Source: CAKZLS01 sp963771545 (lineage in GTDB: Bacteria; Pseudomonadota; Alphaproteobacteria; Rhodospirillales; Defluviicoccaceae). From it: DNA of 64,000 bases. The stretch spans positions 558,001 through 622,000 of the forward strand of contig CAVYTX010000002.1 of the NCBI GenBank assembly GCA_963771545.1, read 5' to 3'. Under the pieces are notes generated by a model. It saw nothing but the letters and a program-made list of their open reading frames with translations, had not been told where the DNA came from and did no database searches. Every line of letters begins with the position of its first letter. Within the stretch, counting starts at the first letter, position 1. The position numbers were made by a program, and so were the translations under genes. Below, one piece after another: positions 35,827 to 44,280 of the stretch.

Positions 35827-36279
35827 TTACTTGTAGTAACCGACGGCGCAGACCTGATCGTCGACCTCCGTGACATATGCCACCTTCTCGACAAGCTCGG
35901 TCTCGGAGCCGGGGCGATACCACATGTATTCGACCTCGGCGATTTCGCCTGGCTCGGCGACCTCGTAGATTTCTTCACCGAAGGCCTTCCCGGATTTATC
36001 CTTGAGGTCCTTCAGGCTCTTGCCCACGAGGGAATAGTGCGCGGAGAAGTCGCCGTCGGGCCCGCCGCAATAAACATACAGATCCTTCTCCTCAAAGCCA
36101 TCGGAGCGGTCGGTAAACATTTGGAGGGCCTTGTCTTTGTCGGCCTTGAGTTCCGCGACCGCTTTCTCGAGCATGGCCTTGGCCTCGGCCGCCGTGCCCT
36201 TCTCGTCCGCGGCCTGAGCCATGGTAATGCCGGCGATCAACAGAACGGGCAGTGCTAGTGCGGTAAGAAATTTTCGCAT
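35827..36279 (-). CDS. Secreted cache domain protein
   Basis: 150 residues with a signal peptide (LTALALPVLLIAGITMAQA). A single-cache (Cache_2-like) domain follows with the expected pattern: an N-terminal helix, then DLYVYCGGPDGDFSAHYSLVGKSLKDLKD and a final strand KVAYVTEVDDQVCAVGYYK. It lacks membrane and signalling domains, so it is a free periplasmic small-molecule binding domain. It appears monocistronic. Confidence 0.8.
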   Translation of the reverse strand: MRKFLTALALPVLLIAGITMAQAADEKGTAAEAKAMLEKAVAELKADKDKALQMFTDRSDGFEEKDLYVYCGGPDGDFSAHYSLVGKSLKDLKDKSGKAFGEEIYEVAEPGEIAEVEYMWYRPGSETELVEKVAYVTEVDDQVCAVGYYK

Positions 36280-36391
36280 TGGTAGTCTCTCTCCCCTATA
36301 AGCAAAATGTTACGACTATTCGTCGGAAGGCTTACGGAAGCCTTCCCGAGGCTCGATTGGATACGGGCCATTGCCGATCGTTTTTTGCCCC

Positions 36392-37282
36392 TCAAATGGG
36401 GCAAATTCGTGGCAATTTCACTCTATTAAGCAGGCTTCCGTAATGAAAGTACAGGGGATTTTCATTATGGACGGGGTTACTATCAGTGAGTGTTGGTTTC
36501 AGCCTGCGGTTGAATTCATCCTCGTTCAGGTTTTCTTCCGTCCCGCTAACCTGGCGATAGGCGCGAACGCTGAAGGGGATCGAGCCCGCGTAGGCCACGA
36601 TCGTCACCGCGAGGGTGATCCACGGGATGCTCAACAGAAAGGCCAGATAAAGGCCCACCCCGAGCATGCTCGGCAACACCCAGGCTTGGGCGACGCGGAC
36701 TTTCTTGAACGAGTAGGTCCGGATGCGGCTAACCAACAACCCGGCTCCCACCAGCATGAACAGACCGACGACGGCCGGTTGACGGAGAAAATCGCTCTCC
36801 ACCTGGAACCACAGAATCATCGGGAACAGCACAAGACCGGCGCCGGCCGGCGACGGCACGCCGACGAAGAAGTTGCGGGTCCAGGCCGGCTTGTTGGGTT
36901 CGTCTCCGTCGGTGTTGAAGCGCGCAAGCCTGAGAGCGCAACAGATGCACAGCACCAGAACCAGAACCCAGCCGACCCGGCCGGCCTCGCCCAGGGCCCA
37001 GAGGTAGAGGACCATCGCCGGCGCCACCCCGAAGCACACGAAGTCGGACAGCGAGTCCAGTTCGGCGCCGAATTTGGTGGCGCCCTTCAGAATGCGGGCG
37101 ATGCGGCCGTCGAGACCGTCGAGAACGGTGGCCACGGCGATCGCCAGAACCGCGTGCTCCCAGCGCTCCAGCAGGGCGAAGCGAAGGGCGCTGAGCCCCG
37201 CCGACAATGCCAGTAGCGTCAGGACGTTGGGAATCATCCGGTTGATGTGCAGCCCTTTCAGGCGCTCGCGGGGTGCTTCCAT
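36392..37282 (-). CDS. pssA: CDP-diacylglycerol--serine O-phosphatidyltransferase
   Basis: 296 residues from the ATG at 37282. Makes phosphatidylserine from CDP-diacylglycerol and serine at the inner membrane. The CDP-alcohol phosphotransferase motif D-x-x-D-G-x-x-A-R-(x8)-G-x-x-x-D-x-x-x-D is intact (DGLDGRIAR, then FGAELDSLSD). Several membrane helices follow. The last 50 residues after YRQVSGTEEN come from AT-richer sequence and look unlike the family, so the original stop may have been lost. It starts 10 bp after the psd stop, forming the classic psd-pssA operon. Confidence 0.9.
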   Translation of the reverse strand: MEAPRERLKGLHINRMIPNVLTLLALSAGLSALRFALLERWEHAVLAIAVATVLDGLDGRIARILKGATKFGAELDSLSDFVCFGVAPAMVLYLWALGEAGRVGWVLVLVLCICCALRLARFNTDGDEPNKPAWTRNFFVGVPSPAGAGLVLFPMILWFQVESDFLRQPAVVGLFMLVGAGLLVSRIRTYSFKKVRVAQAWVLPSMLGVGLYLAFLLSIPWITLAVTIVAYAGSIPFSVRAYRQVSGTEENLNEDEFNRRLKPTLTDSNPVHNENPLYFHYGSLLNRVKLPRICPI

Positions 37283-37292
37283 CGCGGAGTCC

Positions 37293-37992
37293 TCAGCCCG
37301 CCGTTGCTTCGCGCGCCGGTTCCTGGGCGCGAACGTCCGCCAGCACGGTTTCGCCGGCGACGCTTTGCTGCCCCACGCAGACCAGCGGGGCGACGCCGTC
37401 GGGTAGATAGACATCGACCCGGCTTCCGAACCGGATCATGCCCAACCGCTCGCCGGCCTTCACCCTCTGGCCCTCCTTCAGCGAGCAAACGATTCGGCGG
37501 GCAACGAGTTCCGGCGATCTGAACCACCGCCAGCTGAAATCCGCCGGCTGCGTCGACGACGATGCCCTGACGTTCGTTGTGCTCGCTTGCCTTGTCGAGC
37601 GACGCGTTGAGAAACCGTCCCGGGCGATAGGCCAGGCGGGCGATGGTCCCGTCCACGGGAACGCGGTTCACGTGAACATTGAAGACATTCATGAACACGC
37701 ACACACGGATCAAGGGCGCCACGCCCATATCCAGTTCCGGCGGAGGAGGGGCCGGACCGATGGACTGAACGACGCCGTCGGCGGGACTGATGATCAGACC
37801 TTGACGGGCCGGCGTCACGCGCTCGGGATCACGGAAAAAATACGCGCACCAAAGGGTCAGCACGACGCCGATCCACCCCAATGGCTCGGCGAGAAAGAAC
37901 AGCCCGGCGGCGGCGACGGCGAACCCGCCGATGAACGGCCAGCCGGCGCGGTTGATGGGAACGATTACAGTGCTCAAAACCGATTCGCTCAT
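37293..37992 (-). pseudogene. psd: Phosphatidylserine decarboxylase (short PSD-A type), frameshifted
   Basis: Start ATG at 37992. N-terminal helices, CAYFFRDPERVTP, SPADGVVQSIG and the FNVHVNRVPVDG motif are in one frame up to VVQIAG. The conserved remainder (LVARRIVCSLKEGQRVKAGERLGMIRFGSRVDVYLP) is in the next frame. It includes the Gly-Ser pair that self-cleaves to make the pyruvoyl group. One extra A in GGAACTC at 37506-37512 explains the shift; the repaired protein has 232 residues. Psd makes phosphatidylethanolamine and is normally essential, so a sequencing error is the likelier cause. Confidence 0.85.
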
Positions 37993-38091
37993 GCAAATTC
38001 CTCTCAGTCGCCCTCCCCATGGACGCACGGTTCGGCGCGGTTTGGCGCACGGCCGTCGCCGGGCGGGGCTCGTCCGGAGCGTCCCTCTTTC

Positions 38092-38556
38092 TTACTGGGC
38101 GGCGGCGGTGGTAAAAGCGTCCAACGCTTGTTCCAACTTTTTCACCACCTCATGGTTGCCGTCGATGCCATAACGTTCGGCCAGTTCCTTCGGTTCCACG
38201 TAGGCGATCCATACCTGGCCGTCGCCATCTTCCCAAGCCAGAACCTTCATCGGCAGGTCCAGCCCCATCTGCTGGTTCGCCTGCATGAGTACCGTGCCGA
38301 GCTTCGGATTGCCGAAGATGAGGAGTTGGGTGGGCCGCAACTCCATGCCGGCGGCTTCGGCGTTCTTGGCGTGGTCCACGCGGGCCATCACGGTGGCGCC
38401 TTTTTCGGTTACGATCTTTTCGAGACGGTCGAGCGTCGTGCCAACATCGTGGTTGCTCTTCTTCTTGATCACGTCGTCCTCCCCGGCGAGCACGCCGCCC
38501 GCCGCCATGGCGCACAGGACAAACGCAATCGCAATTGTTTTCGCGAACTGGTACAT
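38092..38556 (-). CDS. DUF302 domain-containing secreted protein
   Basis: 154 residues from the ATG at 38556, with signal peptide TIAIAFVLCAMAAGGVLAG. The DUF302 domain shows LEKIVTEKGATVMARVDHAKNA and RPTQLLIFGNPKLGTVLMQANQQMGLDLPMK, close to the family consensus. DUF302 proteins have a small alpha/beta fold of unknown function; some bind metal or are stress-induced. It lies 100 bp upstream of psd on the same strand. Confidence 0.85.
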   Translation of the reverse strand: MYQFAKTIAIAFVLCAMAAGGVLAGEDDVIKKKSNHDVGTTLDRLEKIVTEKGATVMARVDHAKNAEAAGMELRPTQLLIFGNPKLGTVLMQANQQMGLDLPMKVLAWEDGDGQVWIAYVEPKELAERYGIDGNHEVVKKLEQALDAFTTAAAQ

Positions 38557-38810
38557 GAATTTCTCTCGGTTTGTTTTGATGAATACGAAGTGGTCCTGTA
38601 GTTTGCACCGCATAATCAGGATCGTGAAGCCCGGATTTATACCCCCGGCTTTATAGCATCGAACGTGGCTGTCTGCTCTTCATCTATAACAGCCATGGAG
38701 CAACGGGCGGGATTGTGGTTATAAGATCGTGTCCACCGGGCATGTCTTCAAGATTGCATGACCGGGGGAGAAGGCCTCATCATGAGCCTGACTGATGGAA
38801 CGAGGGTTTG

Positions 38811-39197
38811 ATGCCAGGTAACGGTCGCCTAATGAGAACGCTTGCCATTCTGGCGCTGGCGGTTGTGGGAGCGATCGGCGCGACGCCGGCGTTGTCGCAC
38901 TCGGGGCCCCTTGATGTTCGCGGGTGTCACTATGATTTCACGGTCTCGGGTTATCATTGCCACAAGGGCCAATATACCGGCAGGCGCTTCGGGTCGCCGC
39001 TCGAACTCCCGGGGCGGACGCAGACCGCCCCCGCGCGGCCTCAAGCTCCCGCGGCGGGTATCGAACTGGAGCCCATGGGCGCCCAATGCTGCGCGGACTG
39101 CGCCATGAGCGATAATTTGAAAGCCTGCGGCAATGGCTGCGTCCCGCTGGAGAAAACCTGCGATCAGCCGCGGGGCTGCGCGTGCGACCGAAAGTGA
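38811..39197 (+). CDS. Cysteine-rich secreted protein with a YHCHKG-type motif
   Basis: 128 residues from the ATG at 38811 (CGAGGG upstream). Signal peptide with core LAILALAVVGAIGATPALS. The mature start HSGPLDVRGCHYDFTVSGYHCHKGQYTGR matches the motif of small exported YHCH-type proteins (His and Cys clustered). A C-terminal region holds eight Cys (CCADCAMSDNLKACGNGC ... CACDRK), suggesting metal binding or disulfides. The function is unknown. Confidence 0.65.
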   Translation: MPGNGRLMRTLAILALAVVGAIGATPALSHSGPLDVRGCHYDFTVSGYHCHKGQYTGRRFGSPLELPGRTQTAPARPQAPAAGIELEPMGAQCCADCAMSDNLKACGNGCVPLEKTCDQPRGCACDRK

Positions 39198-39290
39198 ACC
39201 GGGTGCCGGCCGGCCCCGCCAGCCGCTGAAAAGGACAGCGGGGGCCGATATCGGCCCGACGCCGCCGTCCGCGTGGCCGGGTGCGGGTGA

Positions 39291-40160
39291 TCAATTGACC
39301 TTGATACGGCCGCCGCGTCCCAGACCGCCCTTGACTTCCTGGGCCTTGTAGTTCTTCAGCGCAATGACCATGCCGTTGTAGGCGTCGAGAAACGCCGCGA
39401 CGGTGGCCTTGCCTTCGGGGGTGGTCGACATGCCACCCAGGGCGCCGCCGCCGCCGCCGCCCCAGCCGCCACCGAACGCCGCCATGGCGGCGCCGTAGTT
39501 GGTCGCGGTCGAGCTTCCCTCGGAAGCCGCGACCTGCACCTGGGAGCGGATATCGAACAGCGACATGGTGACCACCGAGGATCTCGATTCCAATCCCCCG
39601 CCGAGCGCACCCAGCGCCGCGCCGCCTCCGACGAATGAACCGACCACGCCGGCGAGCCCGCCGCCGACCTTGCCGACACTCGCGTTGTTGATAATGATCG
39701 CCGGTTCCAGGAAATAGTCGGCGGCCACGCGCTGCCCCTTTTGCTGCTCCGACCCGGCGCGGAACTCACCGGAATTGCGCTGCGCCTGGGTGATGCCCGA
39801 CATGCGCGAATCCAGACGGCTGTTGCCGATGGACGTCAGCACGAAGCAGTTGGACTGCTGGACGGCGAGCCTGATCATCGGCTCGATGGTCGTGACATTC
39901 GTCGCCGCGCTGAACGGCCCCCACCAAGACGCGCCGCGGCCATCGTCCACCGCAAGGGTTCCCATTGTTTCACTGCATCTTTGAAGGTTGCTCGCCGCGT
40001 CGACGCTGGACGCGCCGCCCGCGGAGCCGGAGATGGCGGTCCCTTGGGTGCCTTGGGAGACAGTGCCTCCAAAGCAGCCGGCGACCGACAAAGCGCAAAC
40101 CAATACTAGAGAACGACGGACATTAACCACAACATTAAGCCGGCTCAAATTCCTGAACAT
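39291..40160 (-). CDS. CsgG-like lipoprotein
   Basis: 289 residues from the ATG at 40160 (GGAGGG 9 bp upstream). Lipoprotein signal VLVCALSVAGC. The body resembles CsgG/HfaB-type proteins: a Ser/Gly-rich linker, then IRLAVQQSNCFVLTSIG, VAADYFLEPAIIINNA and VVTMSLFDIRSQVQVAASEGSSTATN. Near the C-terminus there is a glycine run (FGGGWGGGGGGALGG) unusual for the family. CsgG-type proteins form outer-membrane secretion pores or holdfast anchors. No curli genes are nearby. Confidence 0.65.
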   Translation of the reverse strand: MFRNLSRLNVVVNVRRSLVLVCALSVAGCFGGTVSQGTQGTAISGSAGGASSVDAASNLQRCSETMGTLAVDDGRGASWWGPFSAATNVTTIEPMIRLAVQQSNCFVLTSIGNSRLDSRMSGITQAQRNSGEFRAGSEQQKGQRVAADYFLEPAIIINNASVGKVGGGLAGVVGSFVGGGAALGALGGGLESRSSVVTMSLFDIRSQVQVAASEGSSTATNYGAAMAAFGGGWGGGGGGALGGMSTTPEGKATVAAFLDAYNGMVIALKNYKAQEVKGGLGRGGRIKVN

Positions 40161-40352
40161 CGAAACACCCTCCGTGTAAGTGAAGCTGGACCCTAGTTTG
40201 AATAAGTTCGAGTCTCTACTTCCCCCAAGTCGCCGCACTGGGTAGTTTTGCCCGGTTTGACCCGCGACGAAACGGTCGAAACGGGGTGTAGCAAAAACCT
40301 GAGAACCCGTATAGTGGTTCACGTCACATTTTCGCCCAAGGGGAGCGTTACA

Positions 40353-40961
40353 ATGCACAAGGCTGTTCTCGCGTTCGTTCTTGTGGCGACGGTCGGTTGC
40401 GCCGAAACGCCGTCCAAGAATACGGTCACCGTTTGCACCGGAGGTAAATGCGTCGAGCAGGACAAATCGGTCGAAACCTACGATGCGGCGGCCGCGATGG
40501 GCGATCCAAGCCCCGAGGAGCAAGCGCGCATCGCCGCCTTGGAGGATCTCGCGCGCGCCAACCCGAGCGCGGCCTACGATCTTGGCCTTCGCTATTTCCG
40601 TGGGGACGGAGTGCCGCAAAACAGCTACAAGGCGCTGGAGTGGATGCGAGTCGCCGCGGAAGCTGGCGACGTCCCCGCGCAGGCCGCGCTGGGGCGGCTT
40701 TATTTCACCGGACTCCAGGAAATGGGGTCGGATTTGCAAGAAGCCGAGAAGTGGGTGTCGAGCGCCGCCGCGGGGGGCGACGCGGAGTCCAAGGAATTGC
40801 TACCGGAGGTCCAGGCGGCGCTGAGCGATCAGCGGGCTTATTACGATCAGGTCGAGAGATGGCGGTATGCGACCCAGGCCTATTGGTCGCGGGGATGGGG
40901 CTATCGCTGGTATTGGAATCCGGCGCGGCGCTCCTATTATTGCCGCTACCGGTGCTATTAG
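40353..40961 (+). CDS. Sel1-repeat lipoprotein
   Basis: 202 residues from the ATG at 40353 (AAGGGGAG upstream). Lipoprotein signal VLAFVLVATVGC. Two Sel1-like repeats follow (AAYDLGLRYFRGDGVPQNSYKALEWMRVAAEAG and AQAALGRLYFTG ... DLQEAEKWVSSAAAGG), then a Tyr/Arg/Trp-rich tail. Sel1 repeats are protein-interaction scaffolds; the protein is probably anchored in the outer membrane. The stop is 5 bp before the NYN gene. Confidence 0.75.
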   Translation: MHKAVLAFVLVATVGCAETPSKNTVTVCTGGKCVEQDKSVETYDAAAAMGDPSPEEQARIAALEDLARANPSAAYDLGLRYFRGDGVPQNSYKALEWMRVAAEAGDVPAQAALGRLYFTGLQEMGSDLQEAEKWVSSAAAGGDAESKELLPEVQAALSDQRAYYDQVERWRYATQAYWSRGWGYRWYWNPARRSYYCRYRCY

Positions 40962-40966
40962 CCGCG

Positions 40967-41782
40967 ATGAACGCGATGAACACCATCCACAATATGGCGC
41001 TGTTTTGCGATTTCGAGAATGTCGCGCTTGGCGTTCGCGAGTCCAAGTACGCGGCTTTCGATATTCAGAAAGTGCTGGAGCGGCTTCTGCTCAAGGGCAA
41101 TATCGTGGTCAAGAAGGCCTACTGCGATTGGGATCGCTACAAGGAGTTCAAGGCTCCCATGCATGGGGCGGCCTTCGAGTTGATCGAAATTCCGCATGTC
41201 AGCATGTCGGGCAAGAACTCGGCCGACATTCGCATGGTCGTAGACGCGCTCGATCTTTGTTACACCAAGATGCACGTAGATACGTTCGTGATCATCAGCG
41301 GCGATTCCGATTTTTCGCCCCTGGTCAGCAAACTCCGGGAGAACAACAAAAGAGTGATCGGGATCGGGGTGAAAAACTCCACCTCGGACCTGCTCACGCT
41401 GAACTGCGACGAGTTCATCTACTACGACGACCTGGTACGCGAGTCCGAAAGTCAGGTGAAGGCCAAGCGAAAGCGGCCGGCGGACCGTCCCAAGAAAGCG
41501 GATGGCAAGGGCGGCGAGCGGGAAAGACAACTGGAAGGGCTCAATATCGTCCTGGAAACGATCGAGGACTTGTCCAAGGAGCGCGGCGAGGAAGAAAAGG
41601 TCTGGGGCTCCATGGTCAAGCAGACGCTGAAACGCCGCCGGCCGGGATTCAACGAATCCTATCATGGCTACCGGACGTTCACGCAACTTCTGGAAGACGC
41701 GCAAACACGCGGGATGCTGGATCTCGAGTACGACAAGAAATCCGGCGGTTACATCGTGAGGAGCCTGTTGCAGGACGAGTAG
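40967..41782 (+). CDS. NYN domain (LabA/PIN-like) protein with C-terminal OST-HTH-like domain
   Basis: 271 residues. The NYN domain (1-155) has the acidic catalytic residues of PIN-like ribonucleases: FCDFENV, GKNSADIRMVVDAL and IISGDSDFSPLV. A Lys/Arg-rich linker follows, then a C-terminal segment (SMVKQTLKRRRPGFNESYHGYRTFTQLLEDAQTRGMLDL) matching the OST-HTH/LOTUS RNA-binding pattern. This combination suggests an RNA-processing enzyme. It follows the Sel1 lipoprotein gene closely and is convergent with PAP2. Confidence 0.88.
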   Translation: MNAMNTIHNMALFCDFENVALGVRESKYAAFDIQKVLERLLLKGNIVVKKAYCDWDRYKEFKAPMHGAAFELIEIPHVSMSGKNSADIRMVVDALDLCYTKMHVDTFVIISGDSDFSPLVSKLRENNKRVIGIGVKNSTSDLLTLNCDEFIYYDDLVRESESQVKAKRKRPADRPKKADGKGGERERQLEGLNIVLETIEDLSKERGEEEKVWGSMVKQTLKRRRPGFNESYHGYRTFTQLLEDAQTRGMLDLEYDKKSGGYIVRSLLQDE

Positions 41783-41811
41783 CCGGCCACCGCCCGTATC
41801 GCCGAGCCGGA

Positions 41812-42609
41812 TCAGCGAGCGCCGTCGCCCGCCGTCGCCGTCTCGTCGGATGTTTGCTCCACTTGGCGATGGCGCTGCAGCCAGAGTGCGACGGCCCAGC
41901 AAAACATGGCCCAGCTCGCCCCGGCGGCCCAGCCGGCCAGCACGTCGGTCGGCCAGTGCACCCCGAGATAGACGCGGCTGACGCCCACGACCAGCGTAAT
42001 CAGAACCGCCAGCACGATGACGTAGATCTTCAGCCGCCGCCGGGTCTGGAAGCGCGCCAGCAGCGCGCCCAAGGTGAGATAGACCACGGCCGACATCATG
42101 GAATGACCGCTCGGAAAGCTCGCGGTGTAAACAATGAAGCCATGGGGGACGAGGTCCGGACGCGGCCGGTCGAAGCCGGCCTTGAGGGCGAAGCTGAGGG
42201 TGATCCCGCCCGCGATCGCGATGATAACGAAGATGGCGGCGCGGCCCTTGCCTTGCAGCGCGAGGAAACCGGCGACGGCGAGGGTGATGAAGGTCAAGAC
42301 GCCGACGCCGCCGAGCGCGGTCGCATCCCGTCCCAATTCCTCGACCCAGCCGGGCCCGATGGGGTCGCCCCGGTCCGCCGGGTTGCGCAAGGACAGCAGA
42401 ATCGCCTCGTCGATGGCACGCGTATCACCCTCGATGACCTCGTCGGAAACCGCGATAAAGGCCCACAGGCCACCGGCGATCAACAGGATGGCGAGCACCA
42501 ATGGAAGCTCCCGCCCAGCGACGCGGACCCCTTTTTTCACAACGGCGATGGGGTCGGGCTTCACGCGGGGTTTCTCCCGGCCGGCGGCAAGCGGCGGTTC
42601 ATTCGACAA
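41812..42609 (-). CDS. PAP2 family phosphatase
   Basis: 265 residues, five to six membrane spans. The acid phosphatase signature is complete: K-x(6)-R-P (KAGFDRPRPD), S-G-H (ASFPSGHSMMSA) and SR-x(5)-H-x(3)-D (SRVYLGVHWPTDVL). It dephosphorylates lipid phosphates such as undecaprenyl diphosphate or phosphatidate at the periplasmic face. It stands alone on the minus strand. Confidence 0.9.
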   Translation of the reverse strand: MSNEPPLAAGREKPRVKPDPIAVVKKGVRVAGRELPLVLAILLIAGGLWAFIAVSDEVIEGDTRAIDEAILLSLRNPADRGDPIGPGWVEELGRDATALGGVGVLTFITLAVAGFLALQGKGRAAIFVIIAIAGGITLSFALKAGFDRPRPDLVPHGFIVYTASFPSGHSMMSAVVYLTLGALLARFQTRRRLKIYVIVLAVLITLVVGVSRVYLGVHWPTDVLAGWAAGASWAMFCWAVALWLQRHRQVEQTSDETATAGDGAR

Positions 42610-42677
42610 GGCATCGCGAATACAACGCGAAACCCGCGCGTCGGTTCCCCCCGAGAGGTGCCCCGACTAGTTACCGG

Positions 42678-42824
42678 CTATCACGGTTCCGTAACCCTCC
42701 GGGCGGTCTTCCGAGGCCCCATGGGCGTTGCGGGCCGCTTGTGATGCTCCAGAATCACGGCGCGCCCCGCCGCCTGGCCGGACGACCTCGGAAGACCGTC
42801 GCATGGGGCACGGAACCGTGATAG
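42678..42824. repeat. Large two-part inverted repeat beside the IS1182 element
   Basis: The 15-bp arms 42678-42692 (CTATCACGGTTCCGT) and 42810-42824 are exactly complementary. So are the inner 13-bp arms 42704-42716 (CGGTCTTCCGAGG) and 42786-42798. Together they form a long hairpin with an 11-nt internal bulge and a loop of about 70 nt. With the IS removed, it would directly follow the stop of the gene at 44276-44800, so it may be a terminator or a small mobile palindrome. Confidence 0.5.
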
Positions 42825-42829
42825 TCGAT

Positions 42830-44280
42830 ACTAGCAGTCTGTCGGATTTAGTCCCATCCGGATATAATACGGTCATGGCCAATTTCATCTCCTATGACCG
42901 CACGCAAGGTTTTCTGATGCCGCCCGATCTTTGCGATTGGATACCGGACGACGACCTTTCGCATTTCATCATCGAAGCCGTTGAGCGCATTGATATCCGG
43001 GCGTTCAAGGTCAATTGGCGCGGCGCGGGCAAGGCGCAGTATCACCCGCGTATGATGCTGGCGCTGTTGATCTACTGTTACGCCAACGGGATATTCTCGT
43101 CGCGGCGGATCGAGCGCGCCACCCACCGCGATGTTGCGGTGCGCTTCATCGCCGCCGACACCCATCCCGATCACGACACGATCGCCGCCTTCCGGCGGGA
43201 AAACGCGGTGGCGTTTGCGGCGGCGTTTGCGGATGTCCTGTCGATGGCCCAGGAATTGAAGCTGCTGTCGGTCGGCATGGTCAGCATCGACGGCACCAAG
43301 ATCGACGCCAACGCGTCGAAGATCAAGTCGGTGCGCTATGATCGGGCGAAGGCGTTGCGCGCGCAACTGGACGCGGACATCGCCGCGATGATGGCGCGGG
43401 CCGAAGCGGCGGACCGCGAAGAAACCGCCGATCCCCAGGCGCTGCCCGATGGTCTCGCCCGACGCCAAGCGCTTCGGAGCAAACTGGATGCGGCGTGCGC
43501 CCGCCTGGAGGCCGAAGCGAAGGCTCGAGCGGAGGCAGAGCGGCCTGCCTTCGAAGCGAAGCAACGCGCCCACGAAGCGCGCAACCGCCGTGGACGCGGC
43601 CCGAAACCGCCCGACGACACGCCGCCGCCGGAGGCGCAAACCAATCTGACCGACCCGGACAGCACGTTGATGCGCAAGTCCAAACGCCATGAATACCGCC
43701 AATCCTATAACGCCCAAGCCGTGGTCGATGCCGACGGCTCGCAATTGGTTCTGACCGCCAACGTCGCGCAAACCCCGAGCGACGCCCCGACGTTCGAACA
43801 GACGATCAACACCCTGTGCGAGACGCTCGGCCCACCGGCGACGATCCTCGGCGACGCCGGTTTCGCGAGTGGCGAGGCGGTCGGCGCCCTTGAGGCGCGC
43901 GGCATTGAGGTGCTCGTCGCCGTCTCCGGCGCCGACCAACACCGCGTTTACGACTTCCGTCCGCCCAAACCGGACGCCACGCCGCCGCCCGAGCCAAAAG
44001 CCGAATGGCGCCAGGCGATGAAGCAGAAAATGGCCACCGAGGACGCCAAAGCCAAATACAAGCGGCGAAAACACACCGTCGAGCCGGTCTTCGGCATCAT
44101 CAAAAACGTCCTCGGATTTAGGCAATTCTTCTTAAGGGGCATCGAAAACGTCAAAGCCGAATGGCTGCTCGTCACCCTCGCTTACAACTGCAAGCGCCTG
44201 TTCAACCTCAAGACCGCATAGCGCCGAGTCCGATGCATTCGTCCGCAAACCAAAATACCCAAATCCGACAGACTGCTAGT
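42830..44280 (+). mobile_element. IS1182-family insertion sequence
   Basis: 20-bp perfect terminal inverted repeats (42830-42849 and 44261-44280, ACTAGCAGTCTGTCGGATTT) enclose one transposase. The outermost CTAG on each side is palindromic and may be the duplicated target rather than IS DNA; no longer duplication is seen. The right end abuts, and supplies or shares, the TAG stop of the next gene. Confidence 0.88.
42875..44221 (+). CDS. IS1182 family transposase
   Basis: 448 residues from the ATG at 42875. The N-terminal InsH/DUF772 domain carries FKVNWRGAGKAQYHPRMMLALLIYCYANGIFSSRRIE. The DDE core has SIDGTKIDANASK (first Asp), ILGDAGFASGEA (second Asp) and a C-terminal TVEPVFGIIKNVLGFRQFFLRG holding the Glu. 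An Ala/Arg-rich coiled insert lies between. The frame is intact. Its GC content resembles the host. Confidence 0.92.
   Translation: MANFISYDRTQGFLMPPDLCDWIPDDDLSHFIIEAVERIDIRAFKVNWRGAGKAQYHPRMMLALLIYCYANGIFSSRRIERATHRDVAVRFIAADTHPDHDTIAAFRRENAVAFAAAFADVLSMAQELKLLSVGMVSIDGTKIDANASKIKSVRYDRAKALRAQLDADIAAMMARAEAADREETADPQALPDGLARRQALRSKLDAACARLEAEAKARAEAERPAFEAKQRAHEARNRRGRGPKPPDDTPPPEAQTNLTDPDSTLMRKSKRHEYRQSYNAQAVVDADGSQLVLTANVAQTPSDAPTFEQTINTLCETLGPPATILGDAGFASGEAVGALEARGIEVLVAVSGADQHRVYDFRPPKPDATPPPEPKAEWRQAMKQKMATEDAKAKYKRRKHTVEPVFGIIKNVLGFRQFFLRGIENVKAEWLLVTLAYNCKRLFNLKTA

Noticed and set aside
36371..37216. Plus-strand frame opposite pssA
   Set aside because: Shadow of pssA, which has the complete CDP-alcohol phosphotransferase motif.
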